From assembly GCF_003336675.1 (NCBI RefSeq), contig NZ_QPII01000016.1, forward strand, positions 52,368-116,367: a stretch of DNA of 64,000 nt. Direction: 5' to 3'. This document shows, one piece after another, positions 45,554 through 54,919 of this stretch. The notes beneath the pieces are model-generated. The model saw only the letters and a program-made list of their open reading frames with translations, was not told where the DNA came from and searched no databases. A program made the translations under genes and the position numbers. Each line of letters starts with the position of its first letter. The stretch's first letter is position 1. The DNA is from Billgrantia montanilacus. GTDB taxonomy: Bacteria > Pseudomonadota > Gammaproteobacteria > Pseudomonadales > Halomonadaceae.

Positions 45554-47656
45554 ATGCCGACACCCCGCCCATTGGCACTGAGCATTTCGCTCGTGTCCGC
45601 CCTGATCGTGGCCAATGCCCAAGCCCAGCAGCCCCCGATAGCGCAGGCCGATACCCTGGATATCCTGACTGTCACCGGCCAGGCGGCGACCAAGACCGAA
45701 ACGCCCTTCAACGAAACGTCCCAGGCGACCTCCACTATCGAGCGCGAAGAGTGGGAGAGTCGCGGAGCTCGCACCGTCCAGCGTGCACTGGATTACACCC
45801 CCGGTGTCTTCACCAACCAGATCGGCGCTTCCAACCGCTTCGACTACCTGGTGCTACGCGGCTTCTCCGACGGCAGCCTGAGCAACACCTTCCTCGACGG
45901 CCTCAAGCTGATGGGCGATACCAACTCGCACAGTTCAATGACTGTCGACCCCTGGTTTCTCGACAGCATCGAGGTAGTACGCGGACCGGCGTCGGTGCTT
46001 TATGGCCAGGCATCGCCCGGTGGCGTCGTTGCCCTCACCAGCAAGCGCCCACAGTTCCAGCAGGCAGGCGAACTGCGCCTTTCCGTTGGCAACAACAGCC
46101 AGCGCAGCGTCACCTTCGATCTGACCGGCCCGCTGGGTGAGCAACAGCGCATTGCCTATCGACTCGTGGGCCTGGCCCGGGGCGCCGATACCCAGTTCGG
46201 CCCCGTCGAAGAAGAGCGCTACGCCATCGCCCCTTCGCTGACATGGGATATGAGCGACGCCACCAGCTTGACGCTGAAGGCCTACCTGCAGCAGGACCCG
46301 GAAGGCGGTTATCACGCCGGGCTGCCCTATGAAGGCACCGTGGTGAACCGTAACGGTCGGCGCATTTCCAATGGCTTCTTCGAAGGTGAGGACGAGTACG
46401 ACCGCTACCAGCGCACCCAGCGCATGCTGGGCTACGAGCTGGAACATCGCTTCAGCGAGTCCTGGACGGGCCGGCAGCGCCTGAACTATCTCAACTCTGA
46501 CGTGGTACTCAATCAGGTCTACGCTTTCGGCTGGGCGCCCGGCAGCGACACCGAGCTGACACGCTACTATTCCGGTGCCGACGAGTCGCTGGAGGCTTGG
46601 ACTGTGGACAACCAGCTCGAAGCCAATCTGTCCACCAGCTTCATCGATCACACCGTGCTGGTCGGGGCCGACTATCAGCGCCGCAACAACCAGGTAAGCT
46701 GGCCATCGGGCGCCTTCCCCAACATCGACGCTTTCGACCCTCAGTACGGCGCCGAGCCGATCGACATGTACGCTCCCTTGCGCGAGGATCATGAACTCAA
46801 GCAGACCGGTATCTATCTGCAGGACCAGATGGCCATGGGCAACTTGCGCCTGATGCTGGGTGGGCGCTACGACTGGGTCGATATCACCAATACAAATCGA
46901 GACAGCGGTGACGCCAGCGCACTCGACGACACCCAGTTCAGTGGCCGTGCCGGCCTGCTCTATCTGTTCGACAACGGCATAGCCCCGTACGTCAATTACT
47001 CCACCGCCTTCACCCCGACCAGCTTCGTCGATGCCGAGGGCGACCTGCTCCCCCCAATGGAGGGCAAGCAGATCGAGACCGGCCTGAAATACCAGCCGGT
47101 AGGCACTCAGGATCGTTACAGCTTGGCGCTATTCCAGATCAATCAGGAAAACGTGGCGACCAAGGAACAGCCTACCGATCCCTACCGCGCCGTGGGTGAA
47201 ATCGAATCCGAGGGCCTCGAACTGGAGGCCTACACCCACCTGACTGACAACCTGCGACTGCAGGCGGCCTACAGCTATACCGACATCACCTACAAGCGCA
47301 GCGACGATGGCAACGAGGGTAACCGCGCCATCTATGCGCCGCGGCACCAGGCCAGCCTGTGGGGGCATTACGCCTTCCAGAGTGGAGCCCTCGCCGGGCT
47401 CGATGCCGGGCTCGGGGTGCGTCACTACGCCGACATCCAGGCCGATCGCGCCAATACCGCCGAGCTGCCGTCTTACATGCTGGTCGACGCCACCCTGGGC
47501 TACGACCTCGGCCGTGTCGGTCTCGATGGCATGAGCGCAAGGTTGAACGTCACCAACCTCACCGACAAGGAGTACGTCGCCTCGTGCAACTCGCTAGAGT
47601 TCTGCTACTTCGGTGCCGAGCGCGGGGTGCTGGCCTCAGTGGGTTATGCCTTCTGA
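45554..47656 (+). CDS. TonB-dependent hydroxamate-type siderophore receptor
   Basis: 700 residues. Signal peptide (about 1-24, ending NAQA), plug domain (ATSTIEREEWESRGARTVQRAL, VRGPASVLYGQASPGGVV), a 22-strand-type barrel and a terminal phenylalanine (VGYAF). The late segment EYVASCNSLEFCYFGAER is the cysteine-paired signature of the FhuA/FoxA/FhuE group, so ferric hydroxamates such as ferrichrome or ferrioxamine are the likely cargo. The exact ligand cannot be told. Under a Fur box and behind an AraC regulator. Confidence 0.92.
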   Translation: MPTPRPLALSISLVSALIVANAQAQQPPIAQADTLDILTVTGQAATKTETPFNETSQATSTIEREEWESRGARTVQRALDYTPGVFTNQIGASNRFDYLVLRGFSDGSLSNTFLDGLKLMGDTNSHSSMTVDPWFLDSIEVVRGPASVLYGQASPGGVVALTSKRPQFQQAGELRLSVGNNSQRSVTFDLTGPLGEQQRIAYRLVGLARGADTQFGPVEEERYAIAPSLTWDMSDATSLTLKAYLQQDPEGGYHAGLPYEGTVVNRNGRRISNGFFEGEDEYDRYQRTQRMLGYELEHRFSESWTGRQRLNYLNSDVVLNQVYAFGWAPGSDTELTRYYSGADESLEAWTVDNQLEANLSTSFIDHTVLVGADYQRRNNQVSWPSGAFPNIDAFDPQYGAEPIDMYAPLREDHELKQTGIYLQDQMAMGNLRLMLGGRYDWVDITNTNRDSGDASALDDTQFSGRAGLLYLFDNGIAPYVNYSTAFTPTSFVDAEGDLLPPMEGKQIETGLKYQPVGTQDRYSLALFQINQENVATKEQPTDPYRAVGEIESEGLELEAYTHLTDNLRLQAAYSYTDITYKRSDDGNEGNRAIYAPRHQASLWGHYAFQSGALAGLDAGLGVRHYADIQADRANTAELPSYMLVDATLGYDLGRVGLDGMSARLNVTNLTDKEYVASCNSLEFCYFGAERGVLASVGYAF

Positions 47657-47685
47657 CACCTCTCGAGTCCTTGCATCGATAAACC

Positions 47686-47703
47686 GCCCGGTACAGGCCG
47701 GGC
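47686..47703 (+). terminator. Weak hairpin after the first receptor gene
   Basis: GCCCGG-TACAGG-CCGGGC lies 30 bases after the stop codon, followed by ATT but no T-run. It may act as a weak terminator; a second CCCC/GGGG hairpin lies about 30 bases on. Confidence 0.4.
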
Positions 47704-47836
47704 ATTCACCCACCGGGATGTGTTGCTTTACCCCTGGGCATAGGGGACGGAGGGTCGAAGAGACCAACGACGAACATGGCGATGGCCTCTGCTTGCACTG
47801 TAAGCAGACAGGTCGGGCGCATTTGAAATACGTAAT

Positions 47837-47855
47837 GCTAACCATTATCATTACG
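47837..47855 (+). promoter_or_regulatory. Fur box before the second TonB-dependent receptor
   Basis: On the reverse strand the sequence reads CGTAATGATAATGGTTAGC, matching the Fur consensus at 14 of 19 positions, 38 bases before the start codon, so this receptor has its own iron-controlled promoter. Confidence 0.65.
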
Positions 47856-47892
47856 ATGCATTCGACATTGAACCATTGGGAATAAACACAAC

Positions 47893-50016
47893 ATGACTCC
47901 AAAGACGCCTATCCCCTGGCTGGCACCGGTGGTGCTCGGCTCCATCCTCCCGGGATTGGCCTTCGCCCAGTCCAGCGACGATACCGCCGCTTCGTCCGAC
48001 CTCTCGCCCCTGGTGGTAACCGCTACGCGCAACCGCAGCCAGGCCGGCGAAACGCCGCAGAAGGTCACCGTCATTACACGCGAGCAGATCGAGCAGCAGT
48101 TGGCCATTACCCAGGACCCGGGCCAGGTGCTCAGCAACCTGATTCCCTCCTACTCCCCCAGCCGCCAGAAGCTCTCCAATGCCGGCGAGACATTCCGCGG
48201 CCGCTCACCGCTATTCCTGGTCGACGGTGTCCCTCAGTCCAACCCGCTGCGCGATAGTGCACGAGACAGCTACACCATCGACTTGTCCATGGTCGAGCGC
48301 ATCGAGGTGATCCACGGTGCCAGCGCTGAGCACGGTCTGGGCGCCACGGGCGGCCTGATCAACTTCGTCACACGGCGTGCCAGCGGCGAAGGAGTCAACC
48401 AGCACGCGGGGGTCAGCCTGACCAGCGATGACGACTTCGAGTCAGAAGGTTTCGGTTACAAGCTGGACTACCGTCTCAGCGGCCAGAGCGGAGATTGGGA
48501 TTATCTGGGCGCCATCAGCCGTCAGCAGCGCGGCGTCTTTTTCGATGGCAACGACGAGATCGTAGGTATCGCCTACCCGGGGGAGCTGCAGAATTCCACG
48601 AGCCATGACCTATTCGGCAAGCTCGGCTACTGGATCGACGACGATCAGAATCTCGAGTTCTCACTCAACCATTTCGATCTGGAAGAAGGCGACGATTACG
48701 TGCCGGTGATCGGAGACCGGGCCGCAGGCATCCCCACCTCGGCACGCCGAGGCGATCCCGATGGCGATCCCGGCTTCAATCAGGTCAGCATGGCACGCCT
48801 CTCCTACTCACATGCGGACTGGCTGGGCAATGCACTGGATGCGCAGGTCTATCGCCAGCGTTTTCGTGCCCAGTTCGCCACCACGCCCTTCTTCCCCTAC
48901 CTGGATGCATCGGGCGATACCCGCTACGACCAGACCCGTAACGAATCGGACAAGCTGGGTGGCAAGTTCACCATCAGCCGTGCCGGCCTGCTCGACGACC
49001 ACCTGAAAGTGACGACCGGCATCGATGTGCTACAAGACGAAACGCGGCAAATGCTGGCTCACACCGACCGCACCTACGTACCGGAAACCCAGTTTCGCAA
49101 CTACGCCGCCTTTGTGCAGGGCGACGTCAGCCTGACCGAATCGCTGAGCCTGCACTCAGGGGTGCGCTACGAACACGCCGAGCTGGATGTCGATACCTTC
49201 TCGACCATCGATCGCAGCAATGTCACTCAGGACAACGTGAGCGTCGAGGGCGGTACCCCCACCTTCAATGAAACCCTGTACAACCTGGGGCTGGTTTATC
49301 AGGCCACCAACTGGGCACAGCTGTATGCCAACTATTCAGAAGGCTTTGGGATGCCCGATGTGGGGCGCGTACTGCGCGGCATCGACACCCCCGGACAGGA
49401 TATCGACTCGCTGCTGCAGCTCCAGCCGATCGTCACGGATAATCGCGAGATCGGTGCACGCTTCGATTGGAATCGCTACGGCCTCGAGTTGAGCTACTAC
49501 GAGTCCAACTCCGACTATGGGGAACGCCTCACCGAAGAGAATGGCGTCTTCGCCGGCAGCCGCGAGAGGACCGAGATCCAGGGGGTGGAGGTCACCGGCG
49601 AGATGCGCCTCGGCGACGCCCATGACCTGCGCCTCTCTTATGCCCATGCCGAAGGCAAGTCGGATACCAGCGGCGACGGCCGCGTCGATACCAAGCTGAC
49701 CGGGATCAATATCGCGCCGGATACGCTGCGTCTTGGCTGGAGCGCAACATGGAGCGACCGACTCTCTTCGCACCTACAGGCCAGCTACTACTTCGACCGC
49801 AGCGTCGATAATCCAGAACTCGAGTTCGACGGCTACGGCCTGATCGATGCCTCCCTGGCATACGGCCTACCTGCGGGGAAGCTCTCCTTGGGCATAGAGA
49901 ACCTGACCGACAAGGAGTACATCACCTACTACTCCCAGTCGGCGCGGGTCAGCGACGAGTACTATTTCACCGGCCGTGGACGCACCCTGACCATCGGCTA
50001 TCAGCTGGATTTCTGA
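47893..50016 (+). CDS. TonB-dependent receptor
   Basis: 707 residues. Signal peptide (1-25, ending GLAFA), TonB box region SPLVVTATRNRSQAGETP, plug domain with VTVITREQIEQQ and RIEVIHGASAEHGLGATGGLINFVT, and a barrel ending NLTDKEYITYYSQSARVSDEYYFTGRGRT...YQLDF. It lacks the FhuA-type cysteine signature. Ligand not recognisable; catecholate or carboxylate siderophores are possible. Own Fur box, and a perfect terminator follows. Confidence 0.92.
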   Translation: MTPKTPIPWLAPVVLGSILPGLAFAQSSDDTAASSDLSPLVVTATRNRSQAGETPQKVTVITREQIEQQLAITQDPGQVLSNLIPSYSPSRQKLSNAGETFRGRSPLFLVDGVPQSNPLRDSARDSYTIDLSMVERIEVIHGASAEHGLGATGGLINFVTRRASGEGVNQHAGVSLTSDDDFESEGFGYKLDYRLSGQSGDWDYLGAISRQQRGVFFDGNDEIVGIAYPGELQNSTSHDLFGKLGYWIDDDQNLEFSLNHFDLEEGDDYVPVIGDRAAGIPTSARRGDPDGDPGFNQVSMARLSYSHADWLGNALDAQVYRQRFRAQFATTPFFPYLDASGDTRYDQTRNESDKLGGKFTISRAGLLDDHLKVTTGIDVLQDETRQMLAHTDRTYVPETQFRNYAAFVQGDVSLTESLSLHSGVRYEHAELDVDTFSTIDRSNVTQDNVSVEGGTPTFNETLYNLGLVYQATNWAQLYANYSEGFGMPDVGRVLRGIDTPGQDIDSLLQLQPIVTDNREIGARFDWNRYGLELSYYESNSDYGERLTEENGVFAGSRERTEIQGVEVTGEMRLGDAHDLRLSYAHAEGKSDTSGDGRVDTKLTGINIAPDTLRLGWSATWSDRLSSHLQASYYFDRSVDNPELEFDGYGLIDASLAYGLPAGKLSLGIENLTDKEYITYYSQSARVSDEYYFTGRGRTLTIGYQLDF

Positions 50017-50048
50017 CGCCTCGCCCCTTGGGCCTGGCTTACTGTTTG

Positions 50049-50074
50049 GCGGTGCCTACGGGCACCGCTTTTTT
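50049..50074 (+). terminator. Terminator after the second receptor
   Basis: Perfect 8-bp stem GCGGTGCC/GGCACCGC with loop TACG and a following run of six T, just beyond the receptor stop codon. It also separates the receptor from the converging permease gene. Confidence 0.93.
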
Positions 50075-50087
50075 GTGGGCAAAACAC

Positions 50088-51119
50088 TCAGCGCCAGCGG
50101 TAAAGCAGGTAGACGAAGAACGGCGCACCGATGCCCGCGACGAAGATCCCCGCCGGCAGGTCCCGGGGCAGGAAGGCGATTCGCCCCATCAGGTCGGCAT
50201 GCAGCACGATCAGCGCGCCAACCAGGCCGGTCACCGGTACCAGAACGGTATGGCCGCGTACGCCCAGCCGACGGGCGATATGCGGGGCGAGCAGGCCAAC
50301 GAAGCTCAGCCCACCGGCGAACGCCACCGCCGCACCGACCAGCGTCACGGCCAGCAGCAGCAGGGCGAGGCGACTGCCCTGCAACGCCGTTCCGAGGCCG
50401 ACGGCCAGCTCGTCGCCGAGTGCCAGGACATCCAGGCGTCGCGCCAGCACCAGCGCCAGGGGCAGACCCACCAGCGCCCAGGGCGCCAGCCCCGCCACAT
50501 CTCGCCACTGGGCAGCGTAGAGGCTGCCGGTCAGCCACACATAGGCTCGCATGGCCGTGGTATCGGTGCTCAGTACCAATACCAGGGTGGTGCCCGCTCC
50601 GAGCGCGGCGGCGATGCCGATGCCGATCAATACCAAGCGTGCCGGGGTCACGCCGCGCCCGGTCAGGGCGACGATGGCCAGCGCCACCAGCAGTGCACCG
50701 CACAGCGCCGCTGGGGGCAGCCAGGCTTCCCCCAGCGCCGCACCGCCCAGCGCCAGGAAACAGACCGCCGCCAGCGAGGCGCCGCCGGTAATACCGATCA
50801 CGTCCGGCGAGGCCAGGGGGTTGCGCACCAGCCCCTGTAGCAGCAGCCCTGCCACCCCCAGGCAGGCGCCGACGAGTACCGCCAGCAGCACCCGGGGCAG
50901 GCGAATCTCGTGAATAATCAGGGCGATGTCGCTGCGCTGGGGAACCACCAGCGCCTCCAGCACCGCTCCAGGCGATGTCGCCTGACTACCCAGACTCAGC
51001 GAAGCCAAGGCGCTGGCCACGAGCGCGACAGCCAATAGCAGCGTCACTGCCGGGGTGCGGCGCTCCAGGCGCAGGGAGACTCTGCCATCGGCAGTGCGCA
51101 CGAGTATGGGGTGGCTCAT
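50088..51119 (-). CDS. FecCD-type iron-siderophore ABC permease (second subunit)
   Basis: 343 residues, about ten membrane helices. Family motifs: RLPRVLLAVLVGACLGVAGLL (entry to helix 3), NPLASPDVIGITGGASL, and GLSFVGLLAPHIARRLGVRGH, the EAA-like coupling loop that contacts the ATPase. Last gene of the unit binding protein - permease - permease; it overlaps the preceding permease by four bases. Confidence 0.94.
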   Translation of the reverse strand: MSHPILVRTADGRVSLRLERRTPAVTLLLAVALVASALASLSLGSQATSPGAVLEALVVPQRSDIALIIHEIRLPRVLLAVLVGACLGVAGLLLQGLVRNPLASPDVIGITGGASLAAVCFLALGGAALGEAWLPPAALCGALLVALAIVALTGRGVTPARLVLIGIGIAAALGAGTTLVLVLSTDTTAMRAYVWLTGSLYAAQWRDVAGLAPWALVGLPLALVLARRLDVLALGDELAVGLGTALQGSRLALLLLAVTLVGAAVAFAGGLSFVGLLAPHIARRLGVRGHTVLVPVTGLVGALIVLHADLMGRIAFLPRDLPAGIFVAGIGAPFFVYLLYRWR

Positions 51120-52120
51120 GGGACCAGGCTCCGGCGGCGGGCGAGATAGAGGAAGAACGGCGTGCCGAGCAGTGCCGTCATCACCCCCACCGGTACCTCC
51201 TGGGGCGGCATGATGAAGCGCGCCAGGGTATCAGCTCCCAGCAGCAGGCCGGCACCGAGCAAGGCACAGCCGGGCAGCACCCAGCGATGGTCGCGGCCGA
51301 ACAGGGCGCGCACCATGTGCGGCACGATCAGCCCGACGAAGCCGATCATGCCGGCCAGCGCCACCGAACTTCCCGCCAGCACGATGACCACTGACCCTGC
51401 CAGTAGCCTGACCCGGGCGGTGCGCTGGCCAAGTCCCTTGACCACCTCGTCGTCCAGCACCAGCAGGTTGAGCTGGCGGACCAGCAGCAGGCAGACAGCG
51501 GCGGCAACCAGGAAGCACGGCAGCAGCGCCGTCATCATCGCCAGACTGCGCCCCGCCACCGAGCCCGCCAGCCACAGCAGCAGACTCTCGAAACCCTCCT
51601 GGTCGACGATCATGAGCCCCTGAGCCAGCGAGACGAACAGGGCTGTGACCGCCACCCCGCCCAGCACCACCCGCACCGGCGAGAAACTACCATCGCGGCC
51701 TCGCCCCAGCACTGCAACCAGCAGCGCCGCTACCAGGGCGCCGAGGAAAGCCACCCAGGCCAGCGCCATGGGTGAGCGCAGGGCGAAGACGCTGCTCGCC
51801 ACCACCACGAAGCACATGGCGCCGGCGTTGATACCCAGAATGCTCGGCGCCGCCAGGGCGTTGCGTGTCAGGGCCTGCATCAGGGCGCCGGCCACCGCCA
51901 GGCTGGCCCCCACCACGGCGGCGATCAGCGCACGGGGCAGTCGCTCGCTGCGCAGGATCAGGTGCTGCACCGATCCCGGGTCGGGCGCAAGAAAAGCCTC
52001 CACCAGATTCGCCGGCGCAATCGCGGTGGCGCCCAGCGCCAGGCTGGCAAGGCCGGCGGTAAGCGTCAGCAGCGCCCCTGCTATCAATCCAAGCAGCCTC
52101 GCCGTGGGGGTGGTCAACAT
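51116..52120 (-). CDS. FecCD-type iron-siderophore ABC permease (first subunit)
   Basis: 334 residues with the same motifs as its partner: RLPRALIAAVVGASLAVAGAL, NALAAPSILGINAGAM, GMIGFVGLIVPHMVRALFGRDH. It forms the membrane channel as a heterodimer with the downstream permease. Its ATG overlaps the end of the binding-protein gene by seven bases; GGAGG is upstream. Confidence 0.94.
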   Translation of the reverse strand: MLTTPTARLLGLIAGALLTLTAGLASLALGATAIAPANLVEAFLAPDPGSVQHLILRSERLPRALIAAVVGASLAVAGALMQALTRNALAAPSILGINAGAMCFVVVASSVFALRSPMALAWVAFLGALVAALLVAVLGRGRDGSFSPVRVVLGGVAVTALFVSLAQGLMIVDQEGFESLLLWLAGSVAGRSLAMMTALLPCFLVAAAVCLLLVRQLNLLVLDDEVVKGLGQRTARVRLLAGSVVIVLAGSSVALAGMIGFVGLIVPHMVRALFGRDHRWVLPGCALLGAGLLLGADTLARFIMPPQEVPVGVMTALLGTPFFLYLARRRSLVP

Positions 52121-53040
52121 ATGCCACCCTCCTCTCGGCGCTCGACGTCATGCAACTCGTAGTGAGCGTAGAGCTCGTCCAGCAGCCGATGGGCGGCCAT
52201 GATGCCGGCGCCCATGCTCCAGATCACCGGGTCGACGTAATAGACCCGCTCCCGCTCGACCGCTTCGAGCCCTCGCCACAGCGGATGCGCCGTCCATTCG
52301 CGATGCAGCTCAGCCACCGCCGCATCGTCGCGCATGAACACGAAGATCGTATCGGCATCCAGGGCCGGCAGGGTTTCTCGGCTGACAAGCTTGATACCCC
52401 AGCCACTGCCCTGCTGTCCTGCCGGTCGCTGGAACCCCAATTGATCGAGAACGTGCCGAGCGAAGCCGTCGTAGTAGAGGCGTACGTGGTCGCCACGGAA
52501 ACTGACCACCGAGACCCGCTGCGGCCAGGTGTCACCCAGCCGGGCTTCGGCGCGGCAGCGAAAGTCGGCCACGCGTGCCCGCCAGTCGACAAGCAGTGCC
52601 TTGACCTGCTCCTCGCGGTGGGTCGCCTCGCCCATCAGCTCGAGCATGGCCTCGAAGTCATGGGCACTATCGGCCATCAACGTCGGTGCGATGCGAGAGA
52701 GCAACGGATATACGGCAGCGTGACGATAGCGGGCCCCGACGATCAGGTCAGGCGCCAACCCCGCCACCGCTTCCAGGTCCGGCTGGGTCTCCAGCCCCAG
52801 GTAGCGCACATCGGCGGGCAGCTCGTCGCGCAGGTAACGGTACATAGGACGCTCGAGCCACGACTCGACCACGCCGATCGGCTCCAGCCCCAGTGCCAGC
52901 GCGCTGTCCGTGGCACCCTGATAGAGCGTCACGATGCGCACGGGATGCTCATCATGCATCGTCTCCTGGGCACTGACACCCGCAGCAGGCTGAAGGCTCA
53001 ATACACCAAACAGCAGAAAGGCACTGACAGATGGCCGCAT
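52114..53040 (-). CDS. Periplasmic iron-siderophore binding protein (FecB-like)
   Basis: 308 residues. Signal peptide (about 1-24) then a TroA/FecB fold: VRIVTLYQGATDSALALGLEPIGV, DLEAVAGLAPDLIVGARYR, and AVERERVYYVDPVIWSMGAGIMA. It delivers its ligand to the two permeases encoded next to it. ATG 53040 is chosen since the signal peptide begins there; an in-frame GTG at 53088 would add 16 residues. Divergent from the ATPase gene across a Fur box. Confidence 0.9.
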   Translation of the reverse strand: MRPSVSAFLLFGVLSLQPAAGVSAQETMHDEHPVRIVTLYQGATDSALALGLEPIGVVESWLERPMYRYLRDELPADVRYLGLETQPDLEAVAGLAPDLIVGARYRHAAVYPLLSRIAPTLMADSAHDFEAMLELMGEATHREEQVKALLVDWRARVADFRCRAEARLGDTWPQRVSVVSFRGDHVRLYYDGFARHVLDQLGFQRPAGQQGSGWGIKLVSRETLPALDADTIFVFMRDDAAVAELHREWTAHPLWRGLEAVERERVYYVDPVIWSMGAGIMAAHRLLDELYAHYELHDVERREEGGIC

Positions 53041-53104
53041 GGGATGGCACTCGACGCTGAATGGACATGAAGGCGGCGAAAGTGCCACACTTACGCATTT
53101 TAAT

Positions 53105-53120
53105 GCAAACGATTATCATA
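53105..53120. promoter_or_regulatory. Fur box between the divergent transporter operons
   Basis: The reverse strand reads TATGATAATCGTTTGC, 12 of 16 matches to the Fur core, in the 97-base gap between the binding-protein gene (minus) and the ATPase gene (plus); one site could control both. Confidence 0.6.
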
Positions 53121-53137
53121 AGGGATGAGATTCCTCA

Positions 53138-53965
53138 ATGCCTGACCACCGCCTGTGCAGCGAAAGCCTGACCGCCGGCTATGAGGATCGTCGCGTCCTC
53201 GAGAGCGTTGACTTTCGCGTTGCCGAGGGCCGTCTCACGGTGCTGCTCGGCCCCAATGGCAGCGGCAAGTCCACGCTGCTCAAGGCTCTGGCCCGCACGC
53301 TGACGCCTCAACGGGGTCGTGTGCTGCTAGACGGCCAGGAGATACACCGCTATCGCACCCGGGAAGTCGCCCACCGGCTGGGCATCCTGCCCCAGAGCCC
53401 CACGGCGCCGGAGGGCATGACGGTACGCGAGCTGGTCGGCATGGGACGCTTCCCCCACCAGCGTCTGTGGCGACAGTGGTCGAGGCAGGACGAGGCGGCA
53501 GTCGTGGAGGCCATGGCCGTGGCACGGGTCGCAGACCTTGCCGAGCGCCCGGTAGACGCCCTCTCCGGCGGCCAGCGCCAACGCTGCTGGATCGCCATGG
53601 TGCTGGCCCAGGACACCGACCTCATCCTGCTCGACGAGCCGACCACCTTTCTCGATCTCAAGGTCCAGGTGGACCTGCTGGAGCTGCTGGTACGGCTCGC
53701 CCACGACGGTGGACGTACCCTGCTGGTGGTGCTGCACGACCTCAACCTGGCCGCCGCCCATGCCGACGTGCTGGTGATGATGCGCGACGGTCGCATCGAA
53801 CATTGTGGCCCCCCGGAGGCGGTGTTCACCGCGGCAAACCTGAAGCGTGTCTTCGACCTCGAGGCCGAGGTGATCAACGCCCCTAACACCGGCCGACCGG
53901 TCTGCATCCCGGCCCTGGGTAGCACCGCCCTCCTTGGCAGGCGCAAGGAGGAACTCTCTGCATGA
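53138..53965 (+). CDS. Iron-siderophore ABC transporter ATPase
   Basis: 275 residues. Walker A LLGPNGSGKSTLLKAL, Q-loop region LGILPQSPTAPEGMTV, signature LSGGQRQRCWIAM, Walker B LILLDEPTTFLDL and the H-loop VVLHDLN: a complete FecE/FhuC-type ATPase. It powers the FecCD-like permeases encoded divergently. Its stop overlaps the next gene by four bases, joining it with the [2Fe-2S] protein and a second binding protein. Confidence 0.95.
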   Translation: MPDHRLCSESLTAGYEDRRVLESVDFRVAEGRLTVLLGPNGSGKSTLLKALARTLTPQRGRVLLDGQEIHRYRTREVAHRLGILPQSPTAPEGMTVRELVGMGRFPHQRLWRQWSRQDEAAVVEAMAVARVADLAERPVDALSGGQRQRCWIAMVLAQDTDLILLDEPTTFLDLKVQVDLLELLVRLAHDGGRTLLVVLHDLNLAAAHADVLVMMRDGRIEHCGPPEAVFTAANLKRVFDLEAEVINAPNTGRPVCIPALGSTALLGRRKEELSA

Positions 53966-54900
53966 GTGCCACCCAGCGTTTCTGTGCCCGGGAAAGCCTT
54001 TCGTTAGGCGACCCGCTGGCGGGCAGCGCCGCCCACGCCGAGCGCAACCTGCTGCTCAGCTGGCCCCGCGCCAAGTGGCGACGCAGCCTGCGCCAGGCCA
54101 GCGACATGGCCAATGAAGTGTCGAAACGGCTCGACGCCATCGCCGAGGCGGGGCGGCGGGTCAATCTCATCCATCGCCGCGACCAGCCCAGTGAACGCCA
54201 CTGCCTCTACCTGATGCCCGAAAATCGCCGCTACGAGCTGACACGCGAGGAGCTGCCCGTCTTTCTCGCCGCATTGCAGCGCAATGAGTCACTCGTGCAC
54301 TGGCAGGTAACCTCTCCCACCGGTCCGCTGCTGCTGTGCTGCACCCATGGCAAGAAGGACAAGTGCTGCGCCAAGTTCGGCTATGCCGCCTACAAGGCCC
54401 TGGACTCGGCGGTAGCGAAGCATGCCCTGCCCTTCGACGTGTGGGAAAGCACCCATCTGGGCGGCTGCCGGCTGGCAGCCAGCGCCGTGGTATTTCCCGC
54501 CCTGCGCAAGTACGGCCGCATCAGCGACGAAGATGTGCTGCCGCTGCTCGAAAGCGAGATAGCCGGCCGCCCCTACCTGCCCTGCTATCGTGGCGATTCA
54601 CGCCTCAGCCCGATACAGCAGTGCGCCCAGGTCGCTGCGCTGGAGTGGCTGGCGGCACGGGGCATCCAAGCTGACGTGTCATTAATGCAGTCAAGCGGTG
54701 TCGAGGCATCGAGCCATGCGCGAATGGACGTTGCTTGGCGCAGCGAAAGTGCCTCTGGACGACTCGCAGTGAGCTGCGAACCAAGGATGCTGCGCCGCTA
54801 CGACTCCTGCGCCGACCTGGCCGACGTCCCGCCTGCGGCGAGCCAGGTCTGGGTGGCGATGCAGGTAGAGGCCATGGAGATAGCCAGGCCGCTTTCATAA
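53962..54900 (+). CDS. Apd1/Aim32-type thioredoxin-like [2Fe-2S] protein (Suc_Fer family)
   Basis: 312 residues, no signal peptide, cytoplasmic. Residues 126-136 read CCTHGKKDKCC (a C-x8-C pair), followed at 165-169 by HLGGC. Known members of this thioredoxin-like ferredoxin family (yeast Apd1, Aim32) have C-x8-C and HxxxH ligands; here the second histidine is a cysteine. Being sandwiched between a siderophore ATPase (four-base overlap) and a siderophore binding protein, it is a good candidate for a cytoplasmic ferric-siderophore reductase or its electron carrier. Function is inference. Confidence 0.82.
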   Translation: MSATQRFCARESLSLGDPLAGSAAHAERNLLLSWPRAKWRRSLRQASDMANEVSKRLDAIAEAGRRVNLIHRRDQPSERHCLYLMPENRRYELTREELPVFLAALQRNESLVHWQVTSPTGPLLLCCTHGKKDKCCAKFGYAAYKALDSAVAKHALPFDVWESTHLGGCRLAASAVVFPALRKYGRISDEDVLPLLESEIAGRPYLPCYRGDSRLSPIQQCAQVAALEWLAARGIQADVSLMQSSGVEASSHARMDVAWRSESASGRLAVSCEPRMLRRYDSCADLADVPPAASQVWVAMQVEAMEIARPLS

Positions 54901-54919
54901 ACGCTGCTCGAGTCTAACC

